From Actinomadura montaniterrae (GTDB lineage: Bacteria; Actinomycetota; Actinomycetes; Streptosporangiales; Streptosporangiaceae), in contig NZ_WBMR01000100.1 in NCBI RefSeq assembly GCF_008923365.1, positions 1-32,816 on the forward strand: 32,816 nucleotides of DNA, given 5' to 3'. The position numbers and the translations under genes are program-made. Below are positions 16,501 to 24,291 of the stretch, piece by piece. The notes under the pieces were generated by a model, which saw only the letters and a list, made by a program, of their open reading frames with translations, was not told the DNA's origin and ran no database searches. Every line of letters begins with the position of its first letter. Position 1 is the first letter of the stretch.

Positions 16501-17511
16501 ATGACGCAGAGGGGCACGCGCCCGACCCTGGAGGAGGTCGCGGCGCGCGCCGGGGTCGGCCGCGGCACGGTGTCCCGGGTGGTCAACGGGTCGCCGCGGG
16601 TCAGCGAGCGGGCCCGGCAGGCGGTGCTGAAGGCGATCGACGAGCTCGGGTACGTGCCGAACCGGGCGGCCCGCACGCTGGTCACCCGGCGCACCGACAC
16701 GGTCGCGCTGGTGGTCGCCGAGTCCGACCAGCGGCTGTTCGGCGAGCCGTACTTCGCCGGGATCATCCGCGGGATCAGCAACGGCCTCGGCGACACCGGC
16801 CTGCAACTGCTGCTCGCGCTCGCCCGCTCCCCCGCCGAGTACGCGCGCCTGGAGCACTACCTGACCACCCAGCACGTCGACGGGGTGCTGCTGACCTCGC
16901 TGCACGCCGAGGACCCGCTGCCCGCGAAGCTGGAGGCCAACGGGGTGCCGACGGTGCTCGGCGGCCGGCCGCCGGGGCTGTCGCCGGTCAGCTACGTCGA
17001 CGTCGACAACCGGCTCGGCGCCCGCGAGGCCGTCGGGCACCTGATCGCCGGGGGGCGGCGCCGGATCGCGACGATCGCCGGCCCGCAGGACATGGGGGTG
17101 GGCATCGACCGGCTCGCCGGCTACCGGGAGGCGCTCGGCGAGGCGGGGCTGCCGGAGTACGTCGCGTTCGGCGACTTCGGCGAGGCCACCGGCATCGCCG
17201 CCGCCGAGCGGCTGCTGGCCGGCGAGCCCGCGGTGGACGCGGTGTTCGCCGCGAGCGACCCGATGGCGCTCGGCACGCTGCGGGTGCTGCGCCGGCTCGG
17301 CCGCCGCGTCCCCGACGACGTCGCGGTGATCGGCTTCGACGACTCGGCCGCCGCGCCGCTCGCCGACCCGCCGCTCAGCAGCGTCCACCAGTCGCCGGAG
17401 GAGATGGGCGTGGCGATGGCGCGGCTGCTGGTGTCCCGGATCCGCGGCGAGGCCGTCGCCGACCCGGTCGTCATCATGCGCCCGCACCTCGTCCTCCGCG
17501 AGTCCGCGTAG
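16501..17511 (+). CDS. cebR: LacI-family repressor CebR
   Basis: A 336-residue LacI/GalR repressor. The helix-turn-helix is TLEEVAARAGVGRGTVSRVV (9-28), with hinge GYVPNRAARTLVTRRT, and the sensor domain ends in VAVIGFDDSAAAPLADPPLS. The ATG has GGAGGGGG just upstream. It follows bglC after a hairpin, the usual place of cebR beside cebEFG-bglC, and the matching palindrome TGGGAGCGCTCCCA lies in front of cebE. It should repress cello-oligosaccharide uptake and cellulase genes until cellobiose or cellotriose enters. A second perfect copy of its box lies at 32303-32316, upstream of the alpha-xylosidase operon. Confidence 0.88.
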   Translation: MTQRGTRPTLEEVAARAGVGRGTVSRVVNGSPRVSERARQAVLKAIDELGYVPNRAARTLVTRRTDTVALVVAESDQRLFGEPYFAGIIRGISNGLGDTGLQLLLALARSPAEYARLEHYLTTQHVDGVLLTSLHAEDPLPAKLEANGVPTVLGGRPPGLSPVSYVDVDNRLGAREAVGHLIAGGRRRIATIAGPQDMGVGIDRLAGYREALGEAGLPEYVAFGDFGEATGIAAAERLLAGEPAVDAVFAASDPMALGTLRVLRRLGRRVPDDVAVIGFDDSAAAPLADPPLSSVHQSPEEMGVAMARLLVSRIRGEAVADPVVIMRPHLVLRESA

Positions 17512-17544
17512 CCCGGCGCCGCCGCGCCCCCGCGCACGTCCGGG

Positions 17545-18219
17545 TCAGGGGGCGAGCAGGCCGCGGCGCATCTGCTCGGAAAGCCAGGCGGTGAAGTCGG
17601 CCTCGGGCCAGCCGCACTGCGTCACCAGCGCGTCGTAGTGGGCCGGGTCGTTGAAGATCCAGAGGACGTCGACGGCGCGTTCGAGGCCGTCCTTCAACGG
17701 CCCCTTCGCGGCGGCGTGCTCGGCGACCATGCGAGCGCCCGCCCGGCGGTTGCGCCGCAGCGCGTCCCAGAGCTCCGCGACCTGCGGGCCCTCGTCGGCG
17801 GCCCGGCGCACGACCTCGAACACCGCGGCGGCGCGCGCCCCGATGGTGGTGCACACCCGGGCGTACGCGTCGAGGACCTCCTCCGGGGTCGCCGCGTCCC
17901 AGACGGGCCGGAACCACGGCCGCCGCGCCACCGGGACGGGTTCGTCGTCGCCGGCGAGGGCCTGGTCGACGACCTGGCGCAGCAGGGCCGGCTTGGACCC
18001 GAACGCCGCGAACACCGTGGGCCGGGCGACGCCCGCCGCGGCCGCGATGTCGGCCAGCGACGTCGCGGCGTAGCCACGGGCGGTGAACAGCTCGGCCGCC
18101 GCCCGCACGACGGCGCCGCGCGTGCGCCGGGCGGCCTCCTCGCGCATCGCGGAACGGTAGGGCCGCCGGGACGCGCCGCCCTCTCCCCCGCCGGCCCGGC
18201 CGCCCTTGACGTCCCTCAC
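17545..18219 (-). CDS. TetR-family regulator, divergent from a cupin gene
   Basis: A 224-residue TetR-family repressor. A basic N-terminal extension (RRPYRSAMREEAARRTRG) leads into the TetR helix-turn-helix: TSLADIAAAAGVARPTVFAA, ending in FGSKPALL. The C-terminal ligand domain is helical and unassigned. The GTG at 18219 is chosen because related actinobacterial proteins begin MRDVK plus a basic stretch; an internal ATG at 18147 is the alternative. It is convergent with cebR, with only 33 bases between their ends, and divergent from the cupin gene, which it probably controls along with itself. Confidence 0.83.
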   Translation of the reverse strand: MRDVKGGRAGGGEGGASRRPYRSAMREEAARRTRGAVVRAAAELFTARGYAATSLADIAAAAGVARPTVFAAFGSKPALLRQVVDQALAGDDEPVPVARRPWFRPVWDAATPEEVLDAYARVCTTIGARAAAVFEVVRRAADEGPQVAELWDALRRNRRAGARMVAEHAAAKGPLKDGLERAVDVLWIFNDPAHYDALVTQCGWPEADFTAWLSEQMRRGLLAP

Positions 18220-18276
18220 GATTCGAACTTACCATCGCAATATTCAATAGACGCTGTCTCTTCAAAGGAGGCGGTC
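18220..18276. promoter_or_regulatory. Divergent promoter region of the tetR and cupin genes
   Basis: This 57-base gap is much richer in A/T than its surroundings and must hold both promoters. It contains TTCGAA (18222-18227), a TATTCAATAG stretch, and a small inverted repeat AGAC-GCT-GTCT (18249-18259) that could be part of the TetR operator. An AAAGGAGG site ahead of the cupin ATG ends it. Confidence 0.45.
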
Positions 18277-18774
18277 ATGACCCGGACCGCTCCGATCCGC
18301 CCGTACCTCCGCCGCCAGGGCGAGGGCGACGCGCTGTGGTTCCTCGGGAACCTCGTCACCGTCAAGGCGGCGGGAACCGAGACCCGGGGCAGGCTCACCG
18401 TCGCCGAGTTCCTCAACCCGCCGGGCTTCGCCCCGCCGCTCCACCGGCACCTCGTCGAGGACGAGCTGTTCTACGTCCTGTCCGGCACGGTCCGGTTCCA
18501 CTGCGACGGCGACGTCCTCGCCGCCGGCCCCGGCGACTTCGTCCACCTGCCCGCGGGGCTGCCGCACACCTTCGCCGTCGGTCCCGGCGAGCCGCTGCGC
18601 GCCCTGCAGATCACCACCCCGTCCGGCTTCGAGGACTTCGCGGCCGAGGTCGGCGAGCCCGCCGCGGAGCACCGGCTCCCCGATCCCGCGCCGATCGACC
18701 CGGCCGCCCTCGGGCACGCCGCCGCCCGGCACCGCGTCGAGATCCTCGGCCCGCCGCCGGCCGCGGCGGGCTGA
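18277..18774 (+). CDS. Cupin-domain protein
   Basis: A 165-residue single-domain cupin. Motif 1 is PPLHRHLVEDELFYVLSG with metal ligands H56, H58 and E63; motif 2 is PGDFVHLPAGLPHTF with H97. All four ligands are present, so it should bind a metal. The proteins of this type are small quercetinase-like or storage-type cupins without a fixed substrate. The ATG has a perfect AAAGGAGG site and the gene is divergent from the TetR gene, suggesting induction by a small molecule sensed by that regulator. Function otherwise unknown. Confidence 0.85.
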   Translation: MTRTAPIRPYLRRQGEGDALWFLGNLVTVKAAGTETRGRLTVAEFLNPPGFAPPLHRHLVEDELFYVLSGTVRFHCDGDVLAAGPGDFVHLPAGLPHTFAVGPGEPLRALQITTPSGFEDFAAEVGEPAAEHRLPDPAPIDPAALGHAAARHRVEILGPPPAAAG

Positions 18775-18801
18775 CCGGGGCCGCGCCGCCCGGCGTATGA
18801 T
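18772..18801 (+). promoter_or_regulatory. Likely promoter of the deaminase-like gene
   Basis: TGACCG (18772-18777) and TATGAT (18796-18801) are 18 bases apart. TATGAT is a near-consensus -10 box. The predicted start, near 18808, lies inside the longest open frame, which supports translation from the ATG at 18836. Confidence 0.5.
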
Positions 18802-18835
18802 CGTCTTCGGCATGACCGGCGCGGAGACGAGGACC

Positions 18836-19318
18836 ATGGGATACGAACCGACCGAAGACGAACTGGTCCACCTGCGGCGCGCCGTCGCGCTGGCCGCCGA
18901 GGCGCTGGACGGCGGGGACGAGCCGTTCGGCACCGTGCTGGTCTCGGCGTCCGGCGAGGTCCTGTTCGAGGACCGCAACCGCACCGCCGGCGGCGACCAG
19001 ACGCGGCACCCGGAGTTCGAGGTCGCGCGCTGGGCCGCCGCGAACCTGGCGCCGGAGGAGCGCGCCGCCGCCGTCGTCTACACCTCCGGCGAGCACTGCC
19101 CGATGTGCTCGGCCGCGCACGGCTGGGTCGGCCTCGGCCGCATCGTCTACGTGCACTCCTCCGCGCAGGTGGGCGCGTGGCGCGCCGCGCTGGGCGTGCC
19201 GTCGTCGCCGGTCAACGCGATCCCGATCCAGGACGTGGTGCCCGGGATCCGGGTGGACGGGCCCGTCCCCGCGCTGGAGGCCGAGGTCCACGAGCTGCAC
19301 GTCCGCGCCTGCTCCTGA
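18836..19318 (+). CDS. Nucleoside/base deaminase-like zinc protein
   Basis: A 160-residue protein of the cytidine-deaminase-like fold. Zinc and catalytic residues are H58 and E60 (RHPEFEVARWA) and C88 and C91 (EHCPMCSAA). The early DEPFGTVLV strand and the HPE motif resemble guanine deaminase and tRNA-adenosine deaminase relatives. The Pro that normally precedes the first Cys (PCxxC) is His here. In-frame ATGs at 18797 and 18812 are possible starts, but 18836 has GACGAGG in the right place and the others lie in or next to a -10-like TATGAT. The substrate (guanine, cytosine or another purine or pyrimidine) cannot be told. Confidence 0.83.
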   Translation: MGYEPTEDELVHLRRAVALAAEALDGGDEPFGTVLVSASGEVLFEDRNRTAGGDQTRHPEFEVARWAAANLAPEERAAAVVYTSGEHCPMCSAAHGWVGLGRIVYVHSSAQVGAWRAALGVPSSPVNAIPIQDVVPGIRVDGPVPALEAEVHELHVRACS

Positions 19319-19400
19319 GTCCCGCCGAGCGGGACCGTTCCACGGGGCCCGTCGCGCCGCGGCTTGAATGGCCGGACGTCCCACCGTCAGGAGACCCCGC

Positions 19401-19871
19401 ATGCCCGACGCCCTCCCGGCCGACCAGGCCGTCCGGAACCTGATCTTCGCCTACGCGGAGGCCGTCGACCGCGGTGACTTCGCCGCGATCGGCGCGCTGT
19501 TCGCGCACGGCGACTTCGCCGGCAGCGGCGGCGCCCTGACAGGCGGCGCGGTGGCGCGGATGTTCGAGAAGACGATCATCCTGTACGACGACGGCACGCC
19601 CCGCACCAAGCACGTCACCACCAACGTCGCCATCGAGCTGGACGGCCCGGCGGCCACGGCCAAGTCGTACTTCACGGTCATGCAGGCGACGCCGGACCTG
19701 CCGTTTCAGGCGATCTGCGCCGGCCGCTACGACGACCGCTTCGAGTCGCACGGCGGCGAGTGGCGCTTCGCCGAGCGCCGCATCACGCTGGAGCTCGTCG
19801 GCAACGTGGCCCACCACCTGCGCCGTCCCGACACCCTCCCCGCCCACCTCCGCCCCGCCGCTCCCCATTGA
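19401..19871 (+). CDS. SnoaL-like / NTF2-fold protein
   Basis: A 156-residue protein of the SnoaL-like (NTF2-fold) family. It begins with the helical LIFAYAEAVDRGDFAAIGAL typical of this fold, followed by strands (HVTTNVAIELDG; AKSYFTVMQATP; WRFAERRITLELVGN). The fold makes a cone-shaped pocket, found in ketosteroid isomerases, polyketide cyclases, dehydratases and non-enzymatic relatives, and sequence alone does not separate them. AGGAG sits nine bases before the ATG. It stands alone between the deaminase-like gene and a convergent TetR gene. Confidence 0.82.
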   Translation: MPDALPADQAVRNLIFAYAEAVDRGDFAAIGALFAHGDFAGSGGALTGGAVARMFEKTIILYDDGTPRTKHVTTNVAIELDGPAATAKSYFTVMQATPDLPFQAICAGRYDDRFESHGGEWRFAERRITLELVGNVAHHLRRPDTLPAHLRPAAPH

Positions 19872-19888
19872 GTCGCGGCGTGCTGCCG

Positions 19889-20446
19889 TCATGAGCGGAA
19901 GGACTCGTCCAGGGCGTCGATGATGCGGGCGAAGGTCTCGTCCAGGGACTCCGGGAGGCCGAAGGCCGCGGCCCGCTCCAGCGACGCGAACCCGTGGCAG
20001 GCGATCCGCCACATGCGGATCGCGTGGACCAGGTCGCCGCCCTCGAGCCGGTAGCCCCTGAACGCGGACGCGATGACGGCGATCGCCCGGTCGGAGACCG
20101 CCTCGTGCTCCGCGTCGCCGGGCGCCGGGGCCCGGACGCTCGCGGCGTACCGTCCGGGATGCGCGGCGGCGTAGCCGCGGTAGGCGGCCGACAGCTCCGC
20201 GAGCGCCTCCCGCCCGGTGACGCCCGCGACGGCCGCCGCGAGCCGCGCCGCCATCTCCTCGACGGCCAGCATCGCGATGCCGCGCTTGACCGCGTCCAGC
20301 CCGTCGACGTGCTTGTACAGCCCGGGCAGCGACACCCCGCACCGCTTCGCGACGGTCGCGAGGGTCAGCCGTTCGAGGCCCGTCTCGTCGGCGACGTCGG
20401 CGGCCACCCGGACGACCCGCTCCGGGGTCAGGCCCGCGCGCGGCAT
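19889..20446 (-). CDS. TetR-family regulator, downstream of a membrane protein gene
   Basis: A 185-residue TetR regulator. The N-terminal helix-turn-helix is LTLATVAKRCGVSLPGLYKH (27-46), with Leu-Pro-Gly in the recognition helix where many TetR proteins have a Tyr-Tyr pair. The C-terminal part (YAAAHPGRYAASV; GFASLERAAAFG) resembles the WHG-type TetR ligand domain. It starts three bases after the membrane protein stop and is surely co-transcribed with it. The large palindrome upstream of the pair at 21101-21137 is the likely autoregulatory site. Confidence 0.85.
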   Translation of the reverse strand: MPRAGLTPERVVRVAADVADETGLERLTLATVAKRCGVSLPGLYKHVDGLDAVKRGIAMLAVEEMAARLAAAVAGVTGREALAELSAAYRGYAAAHPGRYAASVRAPAPGDAEHEAVSDRAIAVIASAFRGYRLEGGDLVHAIRMWRIACHGFASLERAAAFGLPESLDETFARIIDALDESFRS

Positions 20447-20449
20447 GCC

Positions 20450-21082
20450 CTACGCGGCCTTCCAGGCGAGGGCGACGCCGGCGCCGGCGACGAAGAGGAT
20501 CAGCAGGGGCAGCGACACGTAGGCCAGCGTAGCGACGCCGGTGAGCAGCAGCGCGTACCCGATGCCGGAGCCGGCGATGGCGGCGGCCAGCGCGAACCCG
20601 GTGTACTCCAGCCAGCGCGGGAGCACCCCGGCCAGCGCGCCCGCGGCCCCGACGACGGCGAGGAAGAACATCTTGACGCCGTCCGCGCGGTTGAGCGCCT
20701 CCAGCAGCGCGTGCGCGGTCCCCGGCGCCGACGTGGCGACCAGTGCCAGCCCGATCGCGAACTGGGCCAGCGAGATGACCGCCGCCACCAGCCCGGCGCC
20801 CGCCGCGATCCGCCCGGCCCGCGACCACCGGGCCGCGCGCCCCAGCGCGAGCGGGACGAGCGCGAGCGCGGCGGCCGGCAGCCCCTCCGTGAGCAGGAAC
20901 TGCACGGTCAGCGCGGCCCCGTGCCCCGCGTAGTCGCCGACGATCTCGCTCCCGCTCGCGCCGAACCCGGGCGCGGGCACCGGGACCGACAGTCCGGCGG
21001 CCCACGAGAGCGCGAACCCGATCCCGGCGAGGCCCGGAACGCTCAGCAGCCCCTTGCGCGGCGCGGCGGTGATGGAGGCCAT
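20450..21082 (-). CDS. Multi-pass integral membrane protein of unknown function
   Basis: A 210-residue protein with about six or seven hydrophobic helices covering nearly its whole length (for example GLVAAVISLAQFAIGLALVA and YALLLTGVATLAYVSLPLLI). The N-terminus is short and basic and the protein ends in a short Lys-containing tail. No enzyme or transporter motif is visible. The ATG at 21082 has GGGGAGAG upstream; a longer reading from 21121 would run through the palindromic operator and is rejected. It is co-transcribed with the TetR gene that follows. A role as exporter or stress membrane protein would be a guess. Confidence 0.75.
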   Translation of the reverse strand: MASITAAPRKGLLSVPGLAGIGFALSWAAGLSVPVPAPGFGASGSEIVGDYAGHGAALTVQFLLTEGLPAAALALVPLALGRAARWSRAGRIAAGAGLVAAVISLAQFAIGLALVATSAPGTAHALLEALNRADGVKMFFLAVVGAAGALAGVLPRWLEYTGFALAAAIAGSGIGYALLLTGVATLAYVSLPLLILFVAGAGVALAWKAA

Positions 21083-21100
21083 GTCACTCTCCCCTTGCTC

Positions 21101-21137
21101 GGTTAGTCGCATTAACTTCAAGTTAATAGCACTAACC
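21101..21137. promoter_or_regulatory. Two-part palindromic operator upstream of the membrane protein-tetR pair
   Basis: The centre ATTAACTT-C-AAGTTAAT (21111-21127) is a perfect 17-base palindrome, and outer arms GGTTAGT (21101-21107) and ACTAACC (21131-21137) are also exact complements, symmetric about C21119. The position 19 bases before the start codon and the TetR gene in the operon suggest an autoregulatory operator. Confidence 0.7.
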
Positions 21138-21151
21138 TGAAAAGCGCAAGT

Positions 21152-21182
21152 CCCCGTCCCGCCCGGGTGGGGCGGGACGGGG
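21152..21182 (-). terminator. Intrinsic terminator after the GH3 gene
   Basis: CCCCGTCCCGCCC (21152-21164) and GGGCGGGACGGGG (21170-21182) form a perfect 13-base stem with a 5-base loop. On the minus strand it begins eight bases after the GH3 stop codon and is followed by ACTTGCGCTTTT, a weak T-rich tail. It also insulates the membrane protein-tetR operon. Confidence 0.75.
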
Positions 21183-21190
21183 GCCTCGGG

Positions 21191-24181
21191 TCAGTGCAGG
21201 GTGAGGGTGGAGAGGCGGGCCTCGCCGGTGAAGACGAGGTAGAGGTCGTGGCGGCCGGTGGCGTGCAGAGCGGCCGCCACGTCCTTGTAGGTGTACTTGT
21301 CGCCGGTGGACGGGATGGTGAGGGTCGCGGCCACGGGCCCGGTCGGGCTGTCCAGGCGCGCCTGGACGGTGGTGGCGCCCGCGGCCGCGTTGGCGGCGCG
21401 GAGGGTGAGGGTGCCGTTCCTCAGCGCGGAGTCCTTGAAGGCGAGCCAGGAGCCTCCGGTTCCGGCGACCGCGTCACCCGCGACCTTCGACTCGTCGGCG
21501 AGCTGGACGGCGTTCTGGTCGTCGAAGTCGGCGGCGCGGGTCGTGCGGGTGAGGTCGCGGGCGGGGACGCGCTCGCCGTGGACGTCGACCGTGGCCCGCT
21601 GCCGGATGTCGGTCGACGACGAGCCGATGAGGACGTCCTGCTTGGAGGTCTCCAGCGTCCACTTGCCGCGGGTGACGTCCCAGGTCGCGAGGTCGGACGC
21701 CGTCACGCGGAGCGTCACCGAAGCCGTCTTGCCGGGTGCCAGGTGGACCTTCTGGAAGGCGCGCAGCCGCTCGACGGGCTGCTTCACGCGGGACGTCCGC
21801 TGGTGCGTGTAGAGCTGGACGACCTCGTCCGCGGCCCGCTTGCCGGTGTTGGTGACCGGGACGGTGACGGTCAGGGTCTTACCGCCGGCCAGCGAGTGGC
21901 TGCTGAGCTTCGGCTCGCCGTACCGGAACGTGGTGTAGGTGAGGCCGTAGCCGAACGGGTAGAGCGGCTTGCCCTGGTAGTACAGGTAGGTGCGGTCGGA
22001 CTTGATGATGTCGTAGTCGAGGATGTCGGGCAGGTCGCTCTCGGAGCGGTACCAGGTCTGGGGCAGCTTCCCGGACGGGCTCTCGTCGCCGAACAGGACG
22101 GACGCGAGGGCGTTGCCGGTCTCGGCGCCGGCGTGGCTCGTCCACAGGATGGCCGGGACGTTCGACTGCTCCCAGTTCAGGGTCGTCGGGTAGCTGTTCT
22201 CCACGACGACGACCGTGTTCGGGTTGGCCTTGCGGACGGCCTTGATCAGCTCCTCCTGGCCTTCGGCGAGGGCCATGGTCGTGCGGTCGTGGTCCTCGCG
22301 GCCGTTGATGAACGGCATGCTGCCGACCACGACGACGGCGGTGTCCGCGCCGGCCGCGGCCTTGACGGCGGAGTCGACGCCGCTGCTGACGACGTCCTTG
22401 GCGAAGGCGCTGGCGTCGTCCTTGGTGGTGAGGACGAGCGTGCCGTCGTCCTGGACCTTCACGTAGACCTTGGTCGGGTCGGCCCAGTCGTAGGCCTTCT
22501 CGTAGCCCGCGTAGCGCAGGAGGTAGTTCCCGTCCGGCTGCTTCTCCAGCTTGAACATCTGCTGGACGAACCAGCCGTTCGGCTGGTCCTGGTCGTTGGC
22601 GAAGGTGTTGCCGGAGTGGATGCCGACGGTCTTGCCGTTGGCGGCGGAGCGCAGCGTGACGACGCCCTGGCCCCAGTCGAACACGTCGAACTGGGTGGAC
22701 GCGTCGGCGGTCGCAGGGCCGGTCTTGAGGACGGCCCCGGCGGCGGTGGTGCCGCCCGCCACGTACTTGCCGGTCTTCACGTCCTTGAGGGCGATGCGGT
22801 CGACGCCCTCGCTGGACGCGACGTTGCCCGCGCCGGCCTTGGCCTTGATGCCGTCCAGCGGCGTGACCTTGTACGGCAGCGAGCCGGAGTACCAGTCGGT
22901 GTAGAGGGTGTCGGAGAGGGGGCCGACGACGGCGACCTTCTTGCCGGACGCGAGCGGCAGCGCCTTGTTCTGGTTCTTGAGCAGCACCATCTGCTCGGTC
23001 GCGGCCTTGCGTTCGAGGGCGCGGTGGGCGGGGCTGTCGATGACGTCCTTGGTGATCTTCCCGTACTTCCCGCCGCCCGGGTCGAACTCGCCGAGCCGGA
23101 CGCGGACGCTGAGGATGTCGCCGACCGCCCGGTCGAGGTCGGCCTCGCTGAGCAGGCCCTTCGCCAGGGCCGTCTTGACCGCGTTGACGGTGATGGACGA
23201 GTTGGTGTCGTCGGTGGTGAAGCTGTCGACGCCGGCCTTGATGGTGGCGGCGTCGCCGGTGGGCAGGTCCGGGTAGTACTGCTCGGAGCCGACGAGGTTG
23301 TTGGGCGCGCCCGCGTCGGTGACGTTGAGCAGCGTCCGGCTGCTCCACTTCCGCGCGTCGTTGACCAGCGGCGATGCCGTCGCCGGGCGTCCGTTGACCA
23401 GGTTGTAGGAGGTCATCAGGCCGGTCGCGGCGTCCTGCTGGAGCGGCAGCCTGAACGGGACCTCGTCGTACTCCTTCAGCACGCGGGGCCGCACGCTGGA
23501 CGACGTCTGGTCGCGGCGGATCTCGTTGTTGTAGGCGAGGTAGTGCTTGAGGACGGGCGCGGCCTTGAGGTGGTCGGGGTCGTCGCCCTGCATGCCCTTG
23601 CCGTAGGCGGTGGCGAGCAGGCCGGTGAGCAGCGGGTCCTCGGAGTAGCCCTCCTCGTTGCGTCCCCAGCGCGGGTCGCGCAGCAGGTTCACGACGGGCG
23701 CCCACAGCTGCAGGCCCCACACGTCGGGGTCGATGGTGTTGTAGCCGCGGGCCTCGTCGCCGACGGCCGACCCGATCTGCTTCATCAGCGCCGGGTCCCA
23801 GGTGGCGCCGAGGCCGACCGACTGCGGGAACACCGTGCCCTGCGCGGTCCGGACGGCGCCGGACGCGTTGACGTCGGTGGACCACGCGACGCCGTGCAGC
23901 GCCTCGGTGCCGGTCTTGAACCGCTTGATCCCGAGGCGCGGGATCGCCGGCTCGTACTGGTGCAGCAGCGAGACCTTCTCGTCGGTGGTGAGCCGGCCGA
24001 GCAGGTCCTTGACGCGGGCGTCGACGGACAGCCGCGGATCGCGGAACGGGTAGGTCTCGACGGCCGACGCGGCGGGGACCGCCGTCCATGCGGCCGGCGC
24101 CGCGATCACGGCGGCGACGGCGAGGGACAGGGCCCGGCGGCGCCGGGCGGGGAAGCGGGGGGTGGGGCGGGTGGTGTGCAC
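21191..24181 (-). CDS. Secreted multi-domain GH3 glycosidase with inserted beta-trefoil-like and C-terminal CBM6-like domains
   Basis: A 996-residue GH3 enzyme. Residues 1-40 are a Sec-type signal peptide (PARRRR, hydrophobic core, ASA at 38-40). The GH3 N-terminal domain has KHYLAYNNE (212-220) and likely nucleophile D289 in LNVTDAGAPN. The second GH3 domain starts near 400 and resumes with GSMPFINGREDHDRTTMAL (likely acid/base E629) after an insert at about 460-598. The insert, with ALKDVKTGKYV, QFDVFDWGQGVVTLRS and GNYLLRYAGY, looks like a fascin-type beta-trefoil. A fibronectin-III-like domain (about 760-865) and a CBM6-like domain (880-996) follow. The GTG at 24181 has GAGGAG. Beta-glucosidase or beta-xylosidase on plant-wall oligosaccharides is likely; its operator ties it to the alpha-xylosidase operon. 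Confidence 0.87.
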   Translation of the reverse strand: MHTTRPTPRFPARRRRALSLAVAAVIAAPAAWTAVPAASAVETYPFRDPRLSVDARVKDLLGRLTTDEKVSLLHQYEPAIPRLGIKRFKTGTEALHGVAWSTDVNASGAVRTAQGTVFPQSVGLGATWDPALMKQIGSAVGDEARGYNTIDPDVWGLQLWAPVVNLLRDPRWGRNEEGYSEDPLLTGLLATAYGKGMQGDDPDHLKAAPVLKHYLAYNNEIRRDQTSSSVRPRVLKEYDEVPFRLPLQQDAATGLMTSYNLVNGRPATASPLVNDARKWSSRTLLNVTDAGAPNNLVGSEQYYPDLPTGDAATIKAGVDSFTTDDTNSSITVNAVKTALAKGLLSEADLDRAVGDILSVRVRLGEFDPGGGKYGKITKDVIDSPAHRALERKAATEQMVLLKNQNKALPLASGKKVAVVGPLSDTLYTDWYSGSLPYKVTPLDGIKAKAGAGNVASSEGVDRIALKDVKTGKYVAGGTTAAGAVLKTGPATADASTQFDVFDWGQGVVTLRSAANGKTVGIHSGNTFANDQDQPNGWFVQQMFKLEKQPDGNYLLRYAGYEKAYDWADPTKVYVKVQDDGTLVLTTKDDASAFAKDVVSSGVDSAVKAAAGADTAVVVVGSMPFINGREDHDRTTMALAEGQEELIKAVRKANPNTVVVVENSYPTTLNWEQSNVPAILWTSHAGAETGNALASVLFGDESPSGKLPQTWYRSESDLPDILDYDIIKSDRTYLYYQGKPLYPFGYGLTYTTFRYGEPKLSSHSLAGGKTLTVTVPVTNTGKRAADEVVQLYTHQRTSRVKQPVERLRAFQKVHLAPGKTASVTLRVTASDLATWDVTRGKWTLETSKQDVLIGSSSTDIRQRATVDVHGERVPARDLTRTTRAADFDDQNAVQLADESKVAGDAVAGTGGSWLAFKDSALRNGTLTLRAANAAAGATTVQARLDSPTGPVAATLTIPSTGDKYTYKDVAAALHATGRHDLYLVFTGEARLSTLTLH

Positions 24182-24217
24182 CTGTTCTCCTCTGTGGCTC
24201 GTCCCCCGAGTACGTAC

Positions 24218-24235
24218 TGTCGAAGCGCTTCGACA
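24218..24235. promoter_or_regulatory. LacI-type operator in front of the GH3 gene
   Basis: TGTCGAAGCGCTTCGACA is a perfect 18-base palindrome 37 bases upstream of the GH3 GTG. Its core TCGAAGCGCTTCGA is identical to the two boxes before the binding-protein gene at 32125. The central CG and symmetric arms are typical of LacI-family sites. A 10-base palindrome AGTACGTACT (24209-24218) abuts it on the promoter side. Confidence 0.8.
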
Positions 24236-24291
24236 ACCGGGCCGCGCGGGCCCGGACGCATGCCTCCTTCGGGTCCGGCGGGGCGGGACGG

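Noticed and set aside
24182..24262. Possible small minus-strand frame starting MRPGPRGPVVEAL before the GH3 gene
   Set aside because: GGAGG is only one base from its ATG, it crosses the operator, and its sequence is not protein-like.
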